Below are positions 44,521 through 60,000 of a stretch of DNA of 64,000 nt, piece by piece. Both the position numbers and the translations under genes were made by a program. The notes beneath the pieces are model-generated. The model made no database searches. It was not told the origin of the DNA and worked only from the letters and a program-made list of their open reading frames with translations. Within the stretch, counting starts at the first letter, position 1. The number at the start of each line of letters is the position of its first letter. The stretch comes from Lethocerus indicus. Lineage: Eukaryota; Arthropoda; Insecta; Hemiptera; Belostomatidae. The stretch lies in contig JACDQD010000006.1 in assembly GCA_019843655.1 (NCBI GenBank), positions 16,820,246 to 16,884,245 on the forward strand, written 5' to 3'.

Positions 44521-46600
44521 AAAAATGTACTCATTATATCACTATTAAAATCAAACGAATCGCTGTTGCAACAATTAGAAACGACAAGTAGAAGTAGGGC
44601 CTGTTAAAAATATTACCGGTAATCTATACAAGTGATAAATTACCGAGCTAAGCCTTCTGTCCGGTGTGGCCTACTGACTTAGAAGGGATTATAAGTGTCT
44701 CACCGGTGGGTAATTTTACCACCTGTGTAATCCAAACTGGACCGGGGATGTTGGAATGATGGGGTGGAGGGCAGTGGCCAAGCTTTTTTCTTTACCTCGG
44801 ATGTAGAGCACAATAATTTTGGCCTAACTTCACGCCGATTGCCAAGTGGAGGTTTTCTCTCTGGAATAGAAAGCGAGAGAAAAATTTTTTAATTTTATTT
44901 TAATTCCCGTAATATGTATCCAGCACGGTGTTTCTAAGGGTTGAGCCTATATCATATCATTAAATTCTTTCCATGCAATGAACACTACATATTGAAGAAC
45001 ATACTATTCCCTACGGGTCAATGGTTTTTTCCCGAATTTAAAATGTCGCAAATAACGAGACTAATGTATGATGTTGTGTTCAAATGTTGAGGCCGGTCAA
45101 AAGTTATTTAAATTTTTCAGAATTGCGAATTTTAGAAGTTCTAATAACTCAATGAAAGCATAATGGTAGAGCATGACTATGATAAGCTAGAAATTGGTCT
45201 AGTTCTGATCAAGAGGGTTAACGAATTATTAATTATTGTTAGATGGCACAATCCATGAAATGTATCTGTTAATAGGAGGCAACTCCACAGTCTGTATTTA
45301 TTCCAATTCAGATGACAAAAAATTTTTAATTTTATTGTAAAACTTCAGAAATAATTTCCATATTAAATTAACAAGTGTCTGGACTGTGACAGTATTTAAA
45401 CATTTTAAAATCCCAATTTGCGGATGGCCTGTAATTAGATTGAAGATTAGGTTTGGATACGCTGAGAAGAGTAGGCAGTCGCCGTTATAATGCTAATAAT
45501 ACCGCCCTCAAACACCTATAAGCCGCTCTGAACAGACTACGGGTCCGAGGTTGACATTCTGCTATTTGCCAGAAGGATTAGCATAAACAGCTTTGCACTA
45601 CAAAAGCTCATAATCCTGTTTCGCGCTCTCACTCCAATTCTCCCTCACTCCACAACCTCTAAACGCTTGAGAAAACAGTGCGGCAAAAATAGTTGTATTT
45701 GCAAATAGTTCTTTATATTTTTTTAAAATACGTTATAGAGAAACATCAAGGTATATAGGTTTTACGTATTTTTGAATATTCATGAAATTGAAGTTATTCA
45801 TGCAAAAAACATTATTCTTGTATGATCACAAATTATACTTGTTATATTCCTCATGCAATTTTACAATCGTGTAGTTGAAATAAAGAGCTACCGCATTGAT
45901 TCAAAGGTCTAGAAATCGAATTTTGACGCCCTTTCGGCGCAATAAACTGGAGTAATCTAATAACTATCGTGTTTTATGTCGGCGGTTGATGATTCGAAAC
46001 GGGTAAATCAATGTATACATGTATGCGGACGTGGCGGGTCTGCAGGCGTTTGCCAAGTTAGAAATCCAATGCATTATAATACGCTCATTTGAAGGGGGCC
46101 CCGCGTCTCTTGTTGTCACAATAGGGTAGCGGAGGGATGAGGGGGGACACCGACCCACTATTGTTGACAGATAGAGACCGTTTACGATTCAAGGCACGCC
46201 CCGACCAAAGTTACACTTCTGTCGGGGATTTCTTATCTTTGGCCTCCTCTTCCCCTCTGTTCTCCCACCATTTTACTTTATTCCAGCTCCGCTTATTCAT
46301 TCTCTTACATGAAAAATAATAATCAATAATTATAATTACAATGCCAAAAATTGAATATGACAGTTGGAAAACGTAGTCAAAGAAAGAAGTGAAATTTATT
46401 CAATGTTGTTTTATTACGATTCATAAAAACTAAATGTTTATTAATGTAAAATAGAAAGTGGTTATTATAATTGAGTTTATGAGGTCCTCTTGTTTAATCG
46501 ATTGATATTTTTAATTTTATGAATAGTCAGTATCATGCAACCTTAAAGGTGGGAATGATAATGAATAATTTATTATATTAATGCTATTATACGATACCTC

Positions 46601-46960
46601 CAAGCTGGTATAATTTTATAACGAAATGTTACACATAACAAGACGCGGGGCCGATACTAGACCCGAAGTGCATATCTTTGTTGCGGGTTTAGTATCATAG
46701 ATATTTCAATCGGGTAATACCCGCCCCTGAAGGTCAATACCGCTTCTACATACGGACAATTTATGCGGACACGAACTCTGCGTTGCCATTACGGTGAGAA
46801 TGGAAGTGACAGCGAGTATTCCAAGACCTTGCGGACCGCCAAGCTGGGTAATATAAATTCATAACTAATTGTTTTATATAACAAGACGCGGGGCTGATAC
46901 TAGACTCGGAGAGTTCAACTGCGTTGCGGGCTTAGTATCATGTATTCGAATTTTACAACC
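46601..46960 (-). repeat. Two hairpin elements in a direct duplication of ~240 bp
   Basis: CAAGCTGGTATAAT ... ATAACAAGACGCGGGGC at 46602 recurs as CAAGCTGGGTAATATAAA ... ATAACAAGACGCGGGGC at about 46839. Each is followed by a hairpin (46641-46699 and 46882-46942) with arms GATACTAGAC and TTAGTATC around CCGCAAC. On the - strand these match the family B hairpins. Confidence 0.8.
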
Positions 46961-49900
46961 CGCAAAACTGATATGTGGTTAAAACTAATTAATATGTTTA
47001 TTATTACCATTGTATATATGTCACAATTAAAAAAAAATATTCTATCAACAGTTGGTGTATATTCTTATTAAATTTTTTGCTTTTATGTGTATTCTATATG
47101 AGAATTATCATTATAAAGTTTTACAAGGTTGAACGTATTAATACTGTCATGTTAGGTTCAAAAATTCACAGATGTGGATATGTCAAATCTACTATACAAA
47201 ATAATTATTTGGCAAATGCAATATTTAAGCATATTCAACCAATGAATTGTCGAATCGGATGGAATACGAATTTTTCGATAAATCCAGTGTTTTGGGGCAA
47301 AAGGCCTACGGATATTTCACGGCGCGCAACATTTTTATCTCCGGTACCAAATAGAAAAAGTAACTCAAATAAAGAAAGTTGAAGGAGCAAAGCAGTGCGC
47401 GAATAAAAGTCGTTATACGGGAGGAGTTTGCAAGCCACATTGTCAAACTAGCGGCCGTGCAGCGTTGCCAAGTTCCATCTGAAAAGTTTTTATTGTAGTC
47501 ACAAATTGGCGGGAATCAGAAAGGGAGGTGCGCCGGTGAATCGATGGTAAAATATCGGGTGACCGTTGTTGGGGTTCACCTCTGAAATTAGATCTAGTTT
47601 CCGCCAACTATTCCGAACTAGAGGGTGAAACCAAATAGTGGCATCCTGCCATAGCTAACGGTGTGTATCGATTTTCAGAATCATGCAGCAGATTATTTTC
47701 ACCAGGTCGCAACCTTTACATTGTTTAATTAATTACTTTGGGAAAAGTATCCTAATTCTCGGGAAAGAATAAAAACTATTGTCCATAGCGTCGTATACGA
47801 AACTACGAAAAATTTAGTATTCCCATTAATTAACACAGCGGGATCTTCCACGTTTTCCATTTTTTTTTACTGTACACCTTATCTTGATTTATACCACAGC
47901 AGCAGATTTCATATCACTGATACTGGAAATTTACTTTTTTTCTATATATTCCTGTTAACACTTATGAAACATAAATAAGAGAATAGTGTAATAGATATCA
48001 GGTATTTAAAAATAGTAGAGATCATCCTAATGTTGTATGTGTGTGTATATGTACGAAATATCCAATACACTGGAATTATTGTCTTATTTTTCATGTAGTA
48101 AATAATAACGAAAAGTTACTTTTAAAGTTCTTCAGTTAAACTTCTGTCTCAATGATATCTCTACAATTGTACTTGATATGTTTGTAGCGTATTTAGATAT
48201 ATTTGTATAACATTTGAGACGTATTTAGAAAGATTAGTTATCGGTCCTATGTTAACTAGATGAAGGCTTCTTCGTAATTGTAAAATGAAATATAACTCTC
48301 GGCGTATTTTCCAACTTTATCTATTTTTCAAAGTTTACACGCCTCTTTCTAGGATCAACCTATTTCCTCGGGTAATTCCCGGGGGAGCCCGACAGTCGGA
48401 TCGAAGTTGCAGCTAACCGAAATAAAAACAGGGCAAAACAAAACCGAAAAAACTGCGGGGAATAGGGGAAGAAGCTCATGAATATTTGGCCGTGGCGGGA
48501 CAGGAGAAAGAGCCGGGCGGGTCTTCCCCGTGGGATAAAGTGCGCTTAGGGCCCCAGCCAGCACCCTCCGATAAGGCCCAGTCCTAGTGACGAGGCCCTC
48601 CCTCTCTTTATTAGGGCCCTCCCTTGCTTTATCTCCCTCCTGGATAACTGATGGACCACGGCCCGGCCGCTAATTAAGATAAGCCTCTTGTTTAGATTAT
48701 GCGCGTGTCCCTCCTCCACCGCCTACCGTGTGTCGGCCGCACACGGATTGAAGCCCCGCTTCGCCTAGTCCAAGCCGCATCACCAGCCAGCCCTCTAAAA
48801 AGGCAAACCAATTTTCCGCACAGAACACACTTTATTGACAATGCCGTATTATCGGAGGGTGGAAGAAATTCACACTTTTATCAATACGACTCAGTATGAC
48901 TCAAAACGTCAACTTGACGTTTAACCTATAATCTATTTATATCACGCAAACGTGGAAATTTTAAATATTTCGATATAATTTAATATTGTTTAAATCGAAT
49001 AAAAAATATTTAGGGAAATTATTTAGTCGACAGGGGTGCATCGCTCAACCTCTACTATTGGCAGTAATGGGAACCAATAATATACAAGAATTATTCGTGT
49101 CTTCTAGTTGGACGAAAACGTGCATTAATGAAACATTACCCCACCACCAATATCGTAAGCATCAGGTAATATGTTGATTACGATTTATTATTAAGGTAAT
49201 AATTTGTTTAATGTTTAATTTTATTATGGAATTATTTGAAATGATTGTATCGAATTTTTGTTTAGTTTTAAAATATCAAGAGGGATGCTTGTCCAGTTTT
49301 AAGTGGCAGGTGTTACAGGGGGATTTGTACGTGACAGGAGGGCCCCATGCCGCAGTGTTCTGTCGAAATTCAGCTGCGGGCCGGAGGATGTTGATCCCCG
49401 CGCGGTGAAGCCTGCCAGAGGGCCGCCCCCCGCCGGCTACTTGGCATGGGGCCCGATCCTGTTCACGTGTGTGTCTGTAACTTAACACGCGCGCCCCTGC
49501 GTGTACTCGTGTCTGTGTGTGCGTGACGGACGCGCGCTCGTTCGCGTATGAGTGTGTATCAGGTAAAACCCCTGACACTAATGCCCGGGACGCAGGCAAG
49601 CCTCCCAACAGATGCGGCCTCATATCGCAATGCCGGGTACATTTGCGATGTATGACAATAACAAAAAACAAATAAATCCTTTCAATTAAAATGTTTCCAT
49701 GAGTTAGATAAGAAACACATGTAAATATTAATCCGGTTTTTTTTTAGTGGATGTTTTCAGTTGTCGATAGAAACAACGATATGAGTACACCATAACTAGG
49801 ATAGTATATCTTTCATTGGGATATGTATCGTCGTTACTTCACAATATATAAATACATTGGAATCTTTCCCAGTCCAATGTTCCAAATGAGATAATTTAAA

Positions 49901-52440
49901 TATATAATGCAAAAAAGATAAGTCGCTATTTTATTCGGACAAAAATCAGTGCCAGTATCGTTCTAAATTTCATTAGGTTAGAAATTTCAATTACGAAATG
50001 TGCAAAGTTTCTATTTTATTTTACGATTTGTTAGTAAAGATCGTTGTTATCAAATTAACGGGCCCGACACGGGGCAGTAGCTGTTATAGGATTATAGGAT
50101 TAAGCGGGCGGCGTTGTGGTTATTCGGAATCACTGCTAGGGGTTCGACGCGTGGGCCGTAGTAAGTGTGGATAATTTAACCGGGGATCAGAGGGTGCGGG
50201 CCGCGCTCCAACTTCTCCTCTTGTTTCCCGCTATTAATTATTCACTTTGCCGAAGCCGGCCCGGCGTGTCTGAAGTTATCTCCTGGGGGTAGTTATGCGA
50301 GGCCACCCCCGCACACGTGTGAGTCGCCCCCCGCCCGCTGTTCCCGCTTTCCGTTGCCGTTGTTGCCGCCGCCCCGCTTTTGTCAGAATTTACATTGTAG
50401 ATATTCAGGAGTCTATCGACACTACGACGGATGTTACCCGGATCAGCGCCAACGCGACGGGAGGTTTAGGGCTTGTCATATGTACTGTTATGCCGGTAAT
50501 TAGTGTCTCGAGTCTAACTCCGACTTTGCCGTCCGACGAACGGAAATTTCAAGCGAAGAACCCCTCAAATCGATGAATGACGGGAGATCAATGCGTTGGG
50601 CATCCCGCTTGCACTGTCGTAGCGTTATTGTGATGATTAATATTTATAGCCTGTTTCATTTTCAAACATATCGTTGAGTGATTACACTATAAACATTCGC
50701 GAACCCCTCAAAAGTACCCGCCATGTTATAATATGCGCTATAAATTCAACTTATTTTCAAGTTAACTCTTTCACCGCAGCGTAATTTCACCTTTCGCTTC
50801 CTCATAAAATTCATCTTTAAAATGATCGCAAAGTATACCTTTTTTGCCGGTATGAACCGGCACTTTGTATTCTATTTAATTTTCCCAAATACTTTTCGAA
50901 AAATTAAAATTCCACTAAATGTCTCGTGAAGAATGAATAAAGATTACAAAGTGATTATTATGATATCACCTGATTTATTATTTTACCTCGCTCCAAGCTG
51001 AAATTGGCCGAGAAGGTTCTCCCGGCCGTCTCAAATTCTAATTAGGGGGTTTGTCTGTAATCCGATGGTGGCGTCTCTGCGGAGATTGTCTTGGGCTATG
51101 TCTGGGGAGTTGTCAGGAGCAGAGTGGCTCTCATCCACTGTGGAGGGATTAATTTTGCGATCCGAGCAGTGGGGAGCCGAATCGCGGGGCTCTGTGTGAC
51201 CTGCCCTGACACTCAATTAGCACCCCACTCATACAACTGCCCCCCCCCTCGGATTCGGCCTTTAACTAACACTAACTTGATTTCACTTCAGGGTTTGCAC
51301 CCCGGTGCAACCAACATTATAATTGTGTCCATCCCAATGTTCCAGTCGAGTGCCTCAGCGCCAATCAATTATTAGATATTTAAAACCTCAATTTAAAACA
51401 TAACAACATATTTATAATTTATTATATTGCCTGGGCCTGGGTATTGGTGCATTTAGCGTCGTCAATATTACAATATTTGTTTGTACAATCTCTTAGACAC
51501 AGTGACTCCAAAATGCCGGTCATAAACAACCTCAAGTAGTAATAATTAATATAGCATAAATAGAAAAAAAGCAATAATAATGTACATTTGTTATAAATTC
51601 ATAATTCTGCAGCAATAAAAATTAAATTACATCGACCTAGGGTTGGACTTAAAACTCGGGTTTCAAGAAATAAATTATCTAAGCTTAGAAGGGACATACT
51701 GTTTGATCGTTACCGTAGCTCTGCGGCAGCTTGTTTCCAAGGAACTGCTCCTATCAGCCGCGTCCCAATTAAAGGAGGACTTAGCGTGTCCAGCTGGCAT
51801 TTCAAACGATCCTATTTATCACTTTCTATGCAATTTGAGATTTTATGATTTTATTTTACCTTCGCCCATGTATGCCAAATTTCTGGGCGGAAGATAAAAG
51901 CAATATTTATCTTCATATATTTTATGAATTAATACTGATAGTAGTTGGGACTGTGTGGCTCTGTCCTATTTTACCTTATTATATGAGAACAGAGCTTGTA
52001 ACGTAGCGTAATTAAAGGATCTCAGGCCCTATAGTCATTTGATCATGCTAGTGTTAATATTCCGCACCAATATATAATTATACTGCAGTGATGTGCAGAA
52101 TTATATTTAATTATTGATCGGCAAATATACCTGTATTATAAAAGAGAATGTTTTATTCCGTAATACAGGATAATATAATTTTTCATTTCTAACTTTCCCT
52201 CTGTTATATATGTTACCTGAAACCTTAGATTACAGAAAGGTCGGGCCGAAACAATAATGGGAGAAATTCGATTAACACGCTGGGCCAATACTTGTTAGCT
52301 CCATATTTTTTTTTTTCGGTCACCCTCGTCGTCCCATAATTAAATGGAACCGGACTTGGGAAGAAAAGTGGCAAATGAAATGGAATTTGGGCAGTGGGGT
52401 GAGATGGAGGGTTGCTTTCGGAGGCGGGGCATTGTGTTGT

Positions 52441-52486
52441 GCCTCCTCCACCTCCTCCTCCTCATCCTCTTCCTGCTCCTCTCCGG
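52441..52486. repeat. (CCT)n-type imperfect trinucleotide run
   Basis: CCTCCTCCACCTCCTCCTCC with interruptions; creates false Ser-rich and Glu-rich frames on the two strands. Confidence 0.9.
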
Positions 52487-55400
52487 ACCCTGTAAAATTC
52501 ATTAGTCAAGTTTTTCTTTTTTTTCTCCAGTACTCGAGTGATGCTTTTAGCCCGGTCGCCGAGATAATTTGTCTCTCCAACACCACCACCGCCGCCATCG
52601 CGCGAATAATAAAAACGTTACACAGAAAGGAAGTTCGGGTCTTGTGTAACTTCCCTCAAAATTTGTTTTCGGTTTTCATCTTTTTTTTATACTGTTTACC
52701 GATACGCTATATATATTTTTTCCCGCGGACAGGAAAATAATTTGTCAACTGTAGCGCTAAAAGCACAAGGGTGCCCGAACGTTAACCTCTGGACCGTTGC
52801 TTCGGGCAAAAATAAATGTACGCTTTTTCAGGATTTAATTCGACACAAATATTTATTTTAAAACAAATTGAAAACGATAGCCGTTTTAAGCCCTGTACAT
52901 TTCGGTATTCCTTTCTCGTACCGGCAATCATGATTCACAGACTGATGTGGCCATGAATTATCTATAACTATAAATGAAGGGTATATGACTTGGCAGAATA
53001 TAAGAATTTCCGATGTTATTACTTAGTGTTAAACAAAAGTGGACATTAAAGTTTGAGTAGAATACCATTAATGCATACAAGCAAAAAAGAGGCACAGAAA
53101 TTAAAGTTGTTCCGGGTAGAATTATTTAATTCTGAGAATAAACACTGAAAGTAAACAATCCTCAAACCCCGCAGATATAGTAATGTAGAATATTCTCAAT
53201 GAACGCAATATATAAGGGAATGAATATAAATCTGCCGCCGCTTCATTAGAATTCCCAGCTGCAATTCCTATGTATATAGGAAACAAATATATTTATAAAT
53301 ATAAATCCGCCCTATAAATTAAACATTTAACACTTGAATTTTCCGTGACTTAAGACCTACACAGTGGTACTGTTAAGTGATCTGCAGTTTATCAAATGTT
53401 CATAATCATAATTAGCTTCATGCGACGTGACCAATATGAGTTAAATTGACTGGATATCCAATAAATGGATTAGGTAACACTGATGAATATTTGAAAAATC
53501 AACATCCATTGCCAATTAACTAATCTCATATTATATCCCCTTCGTGTTGACATTGTGGAAACTAAATATCCGAAGAACAACTATAAACTAATATTAAAAT
53601 AGTGAATAAAATAACATTACACATGGCCCTTTCTAGTTCAAATCATCTATGACATTTTTTTATTCAATTAGTACAGCAGAAGGGCCAAACCTGCGTAATA
53701 ACCAATAACATGTAGATAACCTATTTCAAATTGCGCTTGCGAATGACGGCCTTCTTATTTATTGACGGGAGATGCAGGACTCAAAAAAAACCCCGATCTC
53801 ATCCCCATATCCATAAATCCTAGACGCTGGATTGGGGAGGACCCTTCCTAGAATATTCTCTGAGTAATATCGTCTTTGGCTCTACGCTCGGTGACGTTCC
53901 AAATGCTCCACTATTGTGCTCCTTCTACTTGTGAGACTAAGGGGATGGAAAAATCCATTCTCACTTAATATATGGTCGGGACATTAATCTAATTTTTTCT
54001 CTAACCATTTGTTAGACTGTGTTTACGGCTTCCGTCGACGAAGATTGCAATATACGTTTCTTTTAATTTTATAAAAAACATCCAAAGCATGTCCAGCATG
54101 GCATCGCGAACTGAATGTTAGTAACATGAGTGAATATATTCCGTAATCATAATCGCTTTTAATTTAAATATATATATCAAGCCAATATTACCGGTACGCG
54201 ATTTCTCTACCACATCCAATACAAGGTACTGGGCGTATATCAAAACAATCGCTTGCAATTTTTATCTATTTCATATTCACTTAAGTGAATTGAATGACAA
54301 AACACTTTCGTTGACAACAAGGAAAATGTTTAGAGTTAAATAACTATATTAATGGATTATATACAAACCAGTGTATAGCACATGCTATAGGGGTGTCAAG
54401 GCTTTGTGGCACATGTCACAAACGGCCGCAATGACGTGAAACACCTTCGGTCAGGTAACATGTCATGTGTCTATCACACTCCCTCTTACGAACATAAAAT
54501 GTTTTTAATTTAAAATAATTATCGTTTAATATATGAATATCGAAATGTAAATTGTGTCTGTGTTCTTATTAGCTACAGTCTTAATTTTTTATTAATCACA
54601 CAAAATACGGTGTATTCTTCACAATTCCGTAGAATTGATATTTTACAGGCGTATAGGTAATTACATTCTGTTAGAGATATGCCTGAGTTCAGATTATGAG
54701 CATTAATTTACCAAAAGGCCATAAATTAACACAAATTATGTGTTATTTGACAAAAAGTAGGTTCACTAATTTATCACTTAAATACTTTTTAAATAAAGTA
54801 AATTTCGTGGATTAACGCAGTAGAACTGCAGCTTCCACACTCAATGATGGAGCCCTGCTTTTCTACAATTAGTTCAAAGTTGTTAGCGCCCCCTAAATTC
54901 CGGTCTTTCTTCTTCTTTTACTTTGTTTGTATTTTTCAAGCCTTAATACCGCCCGCTCCATTTCAAGAGTTCGGTGGGCGGGGCTAGTCTCCTTGTAAAG
55001 TTTAGCTGCACAAAGCTTAAAGAAAATTTCTGATCTCAAGTCAACTGGACCTATTTCTAATTATAGCCTTCGGTCCACAGACCTCAACTTGGGGAGCGGG
55101 TGGGCACTTACAATTAACGCCGCTTAGACTTTGGAAAAGGGACCTTCGAAAACGCCTTCTTCAACGCCCCACCCCTCCAGCCGCCCTTATTTGTTCTTAC
55201 TTCCAACAATTTATTGTGAATTTTCTTAATAACCCGGTTGATAATGCTCGATGAGAGCTAAAGTAAGAAAGCGCTTAATTGCTACTAGTTTTCGTGCTGA
55301 AGGAATACTAATTCAAACAGTTACTTTTTGGGATAAATTCAACTTGTTCAAGAGGATATGAGTATTTATGTAAGTTAATTTATGTGATGAAATTTGTTGT

Positions 55401-56997
55401 ACATCCGGCAATGCACAACATTGCACACAAATGTGCACTCCTATGACAAACAAGGTTGTACACTTTTACTTACATTATAAAAAATAGTTACAATATATAT
55501 GATTTATTCCTTTACAGAAAAATATTAAAATCTGTATAAACAAAATACATACCTATAGTATACAAAGCTATCGAATACTATCTGCATCATCGTGTAATTG
55601 ACTTATTACACTTCATTCGGGTTCGATTTCATCTCCTCGTACCAAATTAATTGTATCGCTGATTTACTGCAACCGTTTTACTTTAAATAACGAATTAATT
55701 TGAATTGCACAGGGACAACTAACCGTGTAATTTGAAACTGAATTACGGTTTCGGGAATTAAGTGTGTTCAAATTGGGACGGCCGCTTTCACTTTGTGTCG
55801 CACAATGACTGTGGCGCGGGGCGGGGGTGGGCGGTCCCCGTTGACAATGACACCGCCCGATTAATCGGCCCCCCGGCTATTATTAAATCTCAATCGATCA
55901 TCGCTGCTGAAACTGGATTAGGCTAGCTTCTGTATCAACAGGGTATTATTAAAATGTTTAATACAACTGTCTAATTAGGCACAATAAATTATGAGACTGA
56001 ACTAATCACAAATTGTCAATACACAGCGAAATTATATATTTTTTGATATTCATGTTTAGTTACTTCTTCAGTGTACCCCATTAAGATAGTACTTTCATTT
56101 CGATTATTACGGTCCAAAGGAAATTTTATAGACATAATTTTCAACATCACTCTCGCGATGTAGGACCAAATCAGCATTAAAAATTCCTACTCTTCTTGAA
56201 TTCTTGATCTAATAAACGCAATGAAAACATTTATTTAGTGGGGTGTTTACACTTGTTCCCTATAGCATTAAATATGCATTGTCACATTTCAAATCTGTTA
56301 CCAAAATATCTTTCACAAATAGTGATAGAAGAATAAACTTTCACTTTTATTTCATAATTGATAATTTGAAAATATGCTCCAGCATTGATGTTGTACAGTC
56401 GACAATATTAAATCCGATTATATACTTTCACAAATTTAAATTGAGAATTCAACTGAATTTAGTTTGCACAATTCACCATTGTTATTAATTAAGTATGCAT
56501 CAGATTTATTATGTTCGGCGCACTCCTGAAAATATTTCCCCCCACCCCGGTAAACATTACCGTGTTACTCGGAACATTATTAGCGGGGGACTAAATGGGA
56601 GATGCCGGGTTACTAGAAACGGCCTCGCCCCACCCCCTACGGCTTAAGAGCATAGTTATTCCCACAATTATCCACTCCAGTCACAAGTTTATTCTCTAGA
56701 GTAGGTGCGGCAGGAATCCATATACAATAGGGTTTCTCCCTCTCCAAATTGTACACATCTCAAAAGGACCTAAGGGGGTTTCTGTGACTGGAAAACGGCG
56801 AATACATTATCATACTACTTATACTACTGTAGTATATTATACCAGTTTATAATTATTTTACACAGCGTTTAGTTTAAAGAATATAAATTGTTTCGTGAGC
56901 GGAAGATGACTAGCTTTACCTCATCAACACAGCGCCACCGTTAAGAATACACTTTTATTTTATTTTCAAACTAACTATTTTATTTCAGTATTTATAT

Positions 56998-57001
<4 letters not shown>

Positions 57002-57046
<45 letters not shown>
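57002..57046. repeat. (TA)n microsatellite
   Basis: Uninterrupted TA dinucleotides for about 45 bp. Confidence 0.97.
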
Positions 57047-57052
<6 letters not shown>

Positions 57053-60000
57053 TAACATTAGGGTATAAAGGTATTTGGAACTCGCTAAAACGTCGTACGG
57101 TCCCTGGTTGCGTGGACCACTTCTGTTAATGGTGCATTTCCTTAATGACTCACCCGGACCATGTGTTGCCCTAAGCTCAGAACAATAGCTTCATCACTAT
57201 CTGTACCTTAATAAATAAAGCACCGGACTTTCATATATTTAAACAAAAATACACGTATATCGTTTCGTTAACGAAAGCTGATTGAATTTATTTTTTATTA
57301 ACTTATTCAAATAATGCACTTTATTTTGATGTAATGTTCGAAATTTGGAAACCTGAATAGCAGAACTTTACTACTTTTCATAACATTTTCGACACAGTCC
57401 TGCATGCAGGGTACTATCCAACATTTAATTTTAATTTCTTTCTGGATGTTTCATGAACAAATTAGCGGTTATACGATTTTGCTCTCTATCGCACTGAGAA
57501 GTCGAAAAAATAGATGGTGAAAATAATATGTAGCTGAAGTCATGAAATGCCAGTGCTCTCCCGACTCCCCTTTTTATTTTCATATTATGTCTTTCATATG
57601 TTAATTTAAGATATCCTATTGGGTCGAGCGCGGGTCAATAAATACGGGCCTAAATAAATATTGTATTACGTCTCATGAAACCACTTCCCCATACAGCTAT
57701 CCAAATATATTTTTCCCCGAATAAGTTGTACTCTACATTGTAAATATCACATTTTCTGCACTAGAACCGTATAGAAAAGGGTTGCAACACGATTTTCATC
57801 ACTATAAAAGATATAACGGATTCCAAACTGGTTAGCACTAATTGCACCTTAATGAAGTGAGTGTAGCTTGTTTTCGCGTTTTTATTGTAAATTTTCCCGA
57901 TCATTACTCCAATAATGTAATAAACTCAAGATTAATGTACTATAATATTTAAGTATATATATGTAGAAAGGCAAGTAGGCCGGAATGCATGTACGAATCA
58001 CCATTTGTATATCGATGTAATATTTGTATTTAAAGAAATACAAATTATTTGTATCTTGTATCTTGTACTAATTGGACCACTGTCTCCGCTCAGTCGGTAT
58101 GTCCGGCCATTCTAAGAGCCGAGGGCGTGTTAATATTAATATTGCCGCGACCCCGGAAACCGAGTACAAAGTACTTACAAAGTAAGCCACATTTTATATT
58201 TAACGAAGCGGATACCTCCGGAAATGTTGATATGAAGTTGGTCGGGCGGCGTGTACAAAGTTGTTCGGAACGAAGTGTAGGGCCGGTATTGTGTTGGCGG
58301 GGCGCATCAGTTAGCGGGGCGATGAAAGGCCTCCGCCCTAACTGATGCCGACCGAAGTTTGGCCGAAGTTAAGGCCGGGCGGGTAAGGCGAGCCCCCAAT
58401 TTCAAAATTGGGCAACGCGGTTAACTCCCGGCCCGGGCCCTGTTTTAACCCGATCCCGTAACGCGAGTCTGTCTATCAACGGCCGATTGTCTCCCCTCAA
58501 CATGTTTTAATCGCTTTATAAACAACCCACTGAACCGACAGACTAACAGCAATTCGTTCCATCCCAACCTTGAATATGATAAATTGAGTTGTGGTACTAT
58601 CGGTTAATCTATAGTGGCAGAGCATAAGTACTTTCAGGTATACCTCTTTAGAGGGCTAATGCCTCAACGATATATTTTATCTATGAGGCTCTTGTATTTG
58701 GAATAGAGCTCTGAATTTCAGCCTTTACCTGCTCTGAAGGATAATTTTTAAAAATAGTAGTTGTAATGGATTAATCTTGTAATACCCGGAGATTTTATAA
58801 GACAGGTTAGAAGCCAAAGACGAACTAAAATCAAAATGTTAATTCGGTGGTCCTTTAACGAAGTCTGACTACTAAATTACGGTACGATTACGTAAAGTAA
58901 ACTCCTGAGATTATAATCAAATTTCAAGCGTTTGCAAGAACTCAATCATTACTGCGGTTAAGACATTTAACATCCTAATTATTGCACACTTGCGCTCTTT
59001 TATAGGCACGCATTAAAATGTCTATGAAAATATTTTGTCCATGTTTGAGCGTCTCTGGGACATCTTGCATAAATGTTTTCATAGGAAACAAGAAAACAAA
59101 TAAATAATAAAATTACATTATTCTTGTATGATCAAAATCACTTGTACATTATATATTAAACGATGGTGAGTATTTCGATTGAAACTTCGTGCGCGATCCA
59201 CCATTATTGCTTAATTAAACGAATCTCGTAACAGTAAAACATGAAAGTTGTCCTCTTTAGGTATTAATAAGTCATTCCTTATAATTATATTTAGTAAAAA
59301 AAAACCGGACCAAGATTAATTAAGATTGTGTAAACGTGGGACTCTTTTTATAAAGTATTCCATGAATTTTGGGAAATTTAACGGGCTTTAATTAAAACCA
59401 AAAATATAAGAATAATAACATTTTATCTACTTTGATGCCACTCAGTTTTCCCATTCAATTAGAACACAACATCTAATATTCTAAATGGTATTAAAATAAG
59501 AATTTTCGTATAGAATGATTTACGGTTGATTACTTCTTTCAGATGGGTGGTTGTTGTCAAATTGTATTTGTTTAAACAGAGGCCGCTCCTTGTTTAACAT
59601 TTTGGCTGCCGGTTTACAAACGAAATCGGAGAAATACCATCCAAATAATACCTATTGGAAGATATTGGTATTGCATGAATTTTACATTTCCCAATCAATA
59701 AATTGAGCTGTTGGCGAGAAGATAATTGACGCCGGCCGTTCTCGAGACCACTCGCCTTCTTCCGGTTAATAAATAACCGCAATAATTTATGGCCCTGCCT
59801 CGTGGTTGCCCAAGATATTTATGAATTTATGACCCTATATACATCATAAATATAGGTTTATTTATTTAATTTGATCCAAATTAATATTTTGTAATTGGAT
59901 CATGTTTATTTTCCGGTGATATTTTTTTTATTAGTATATTATTCAAGATCATTAAAAGGGAGGAAAATGGCAATGAGTGTTAACTGATCACTCTTGCCGC

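Noticed and set aside
52320..52740. Frames rich in Ser or Glu on opposite strands
   Set aside because: Produced by the CCT trinucleotide run.
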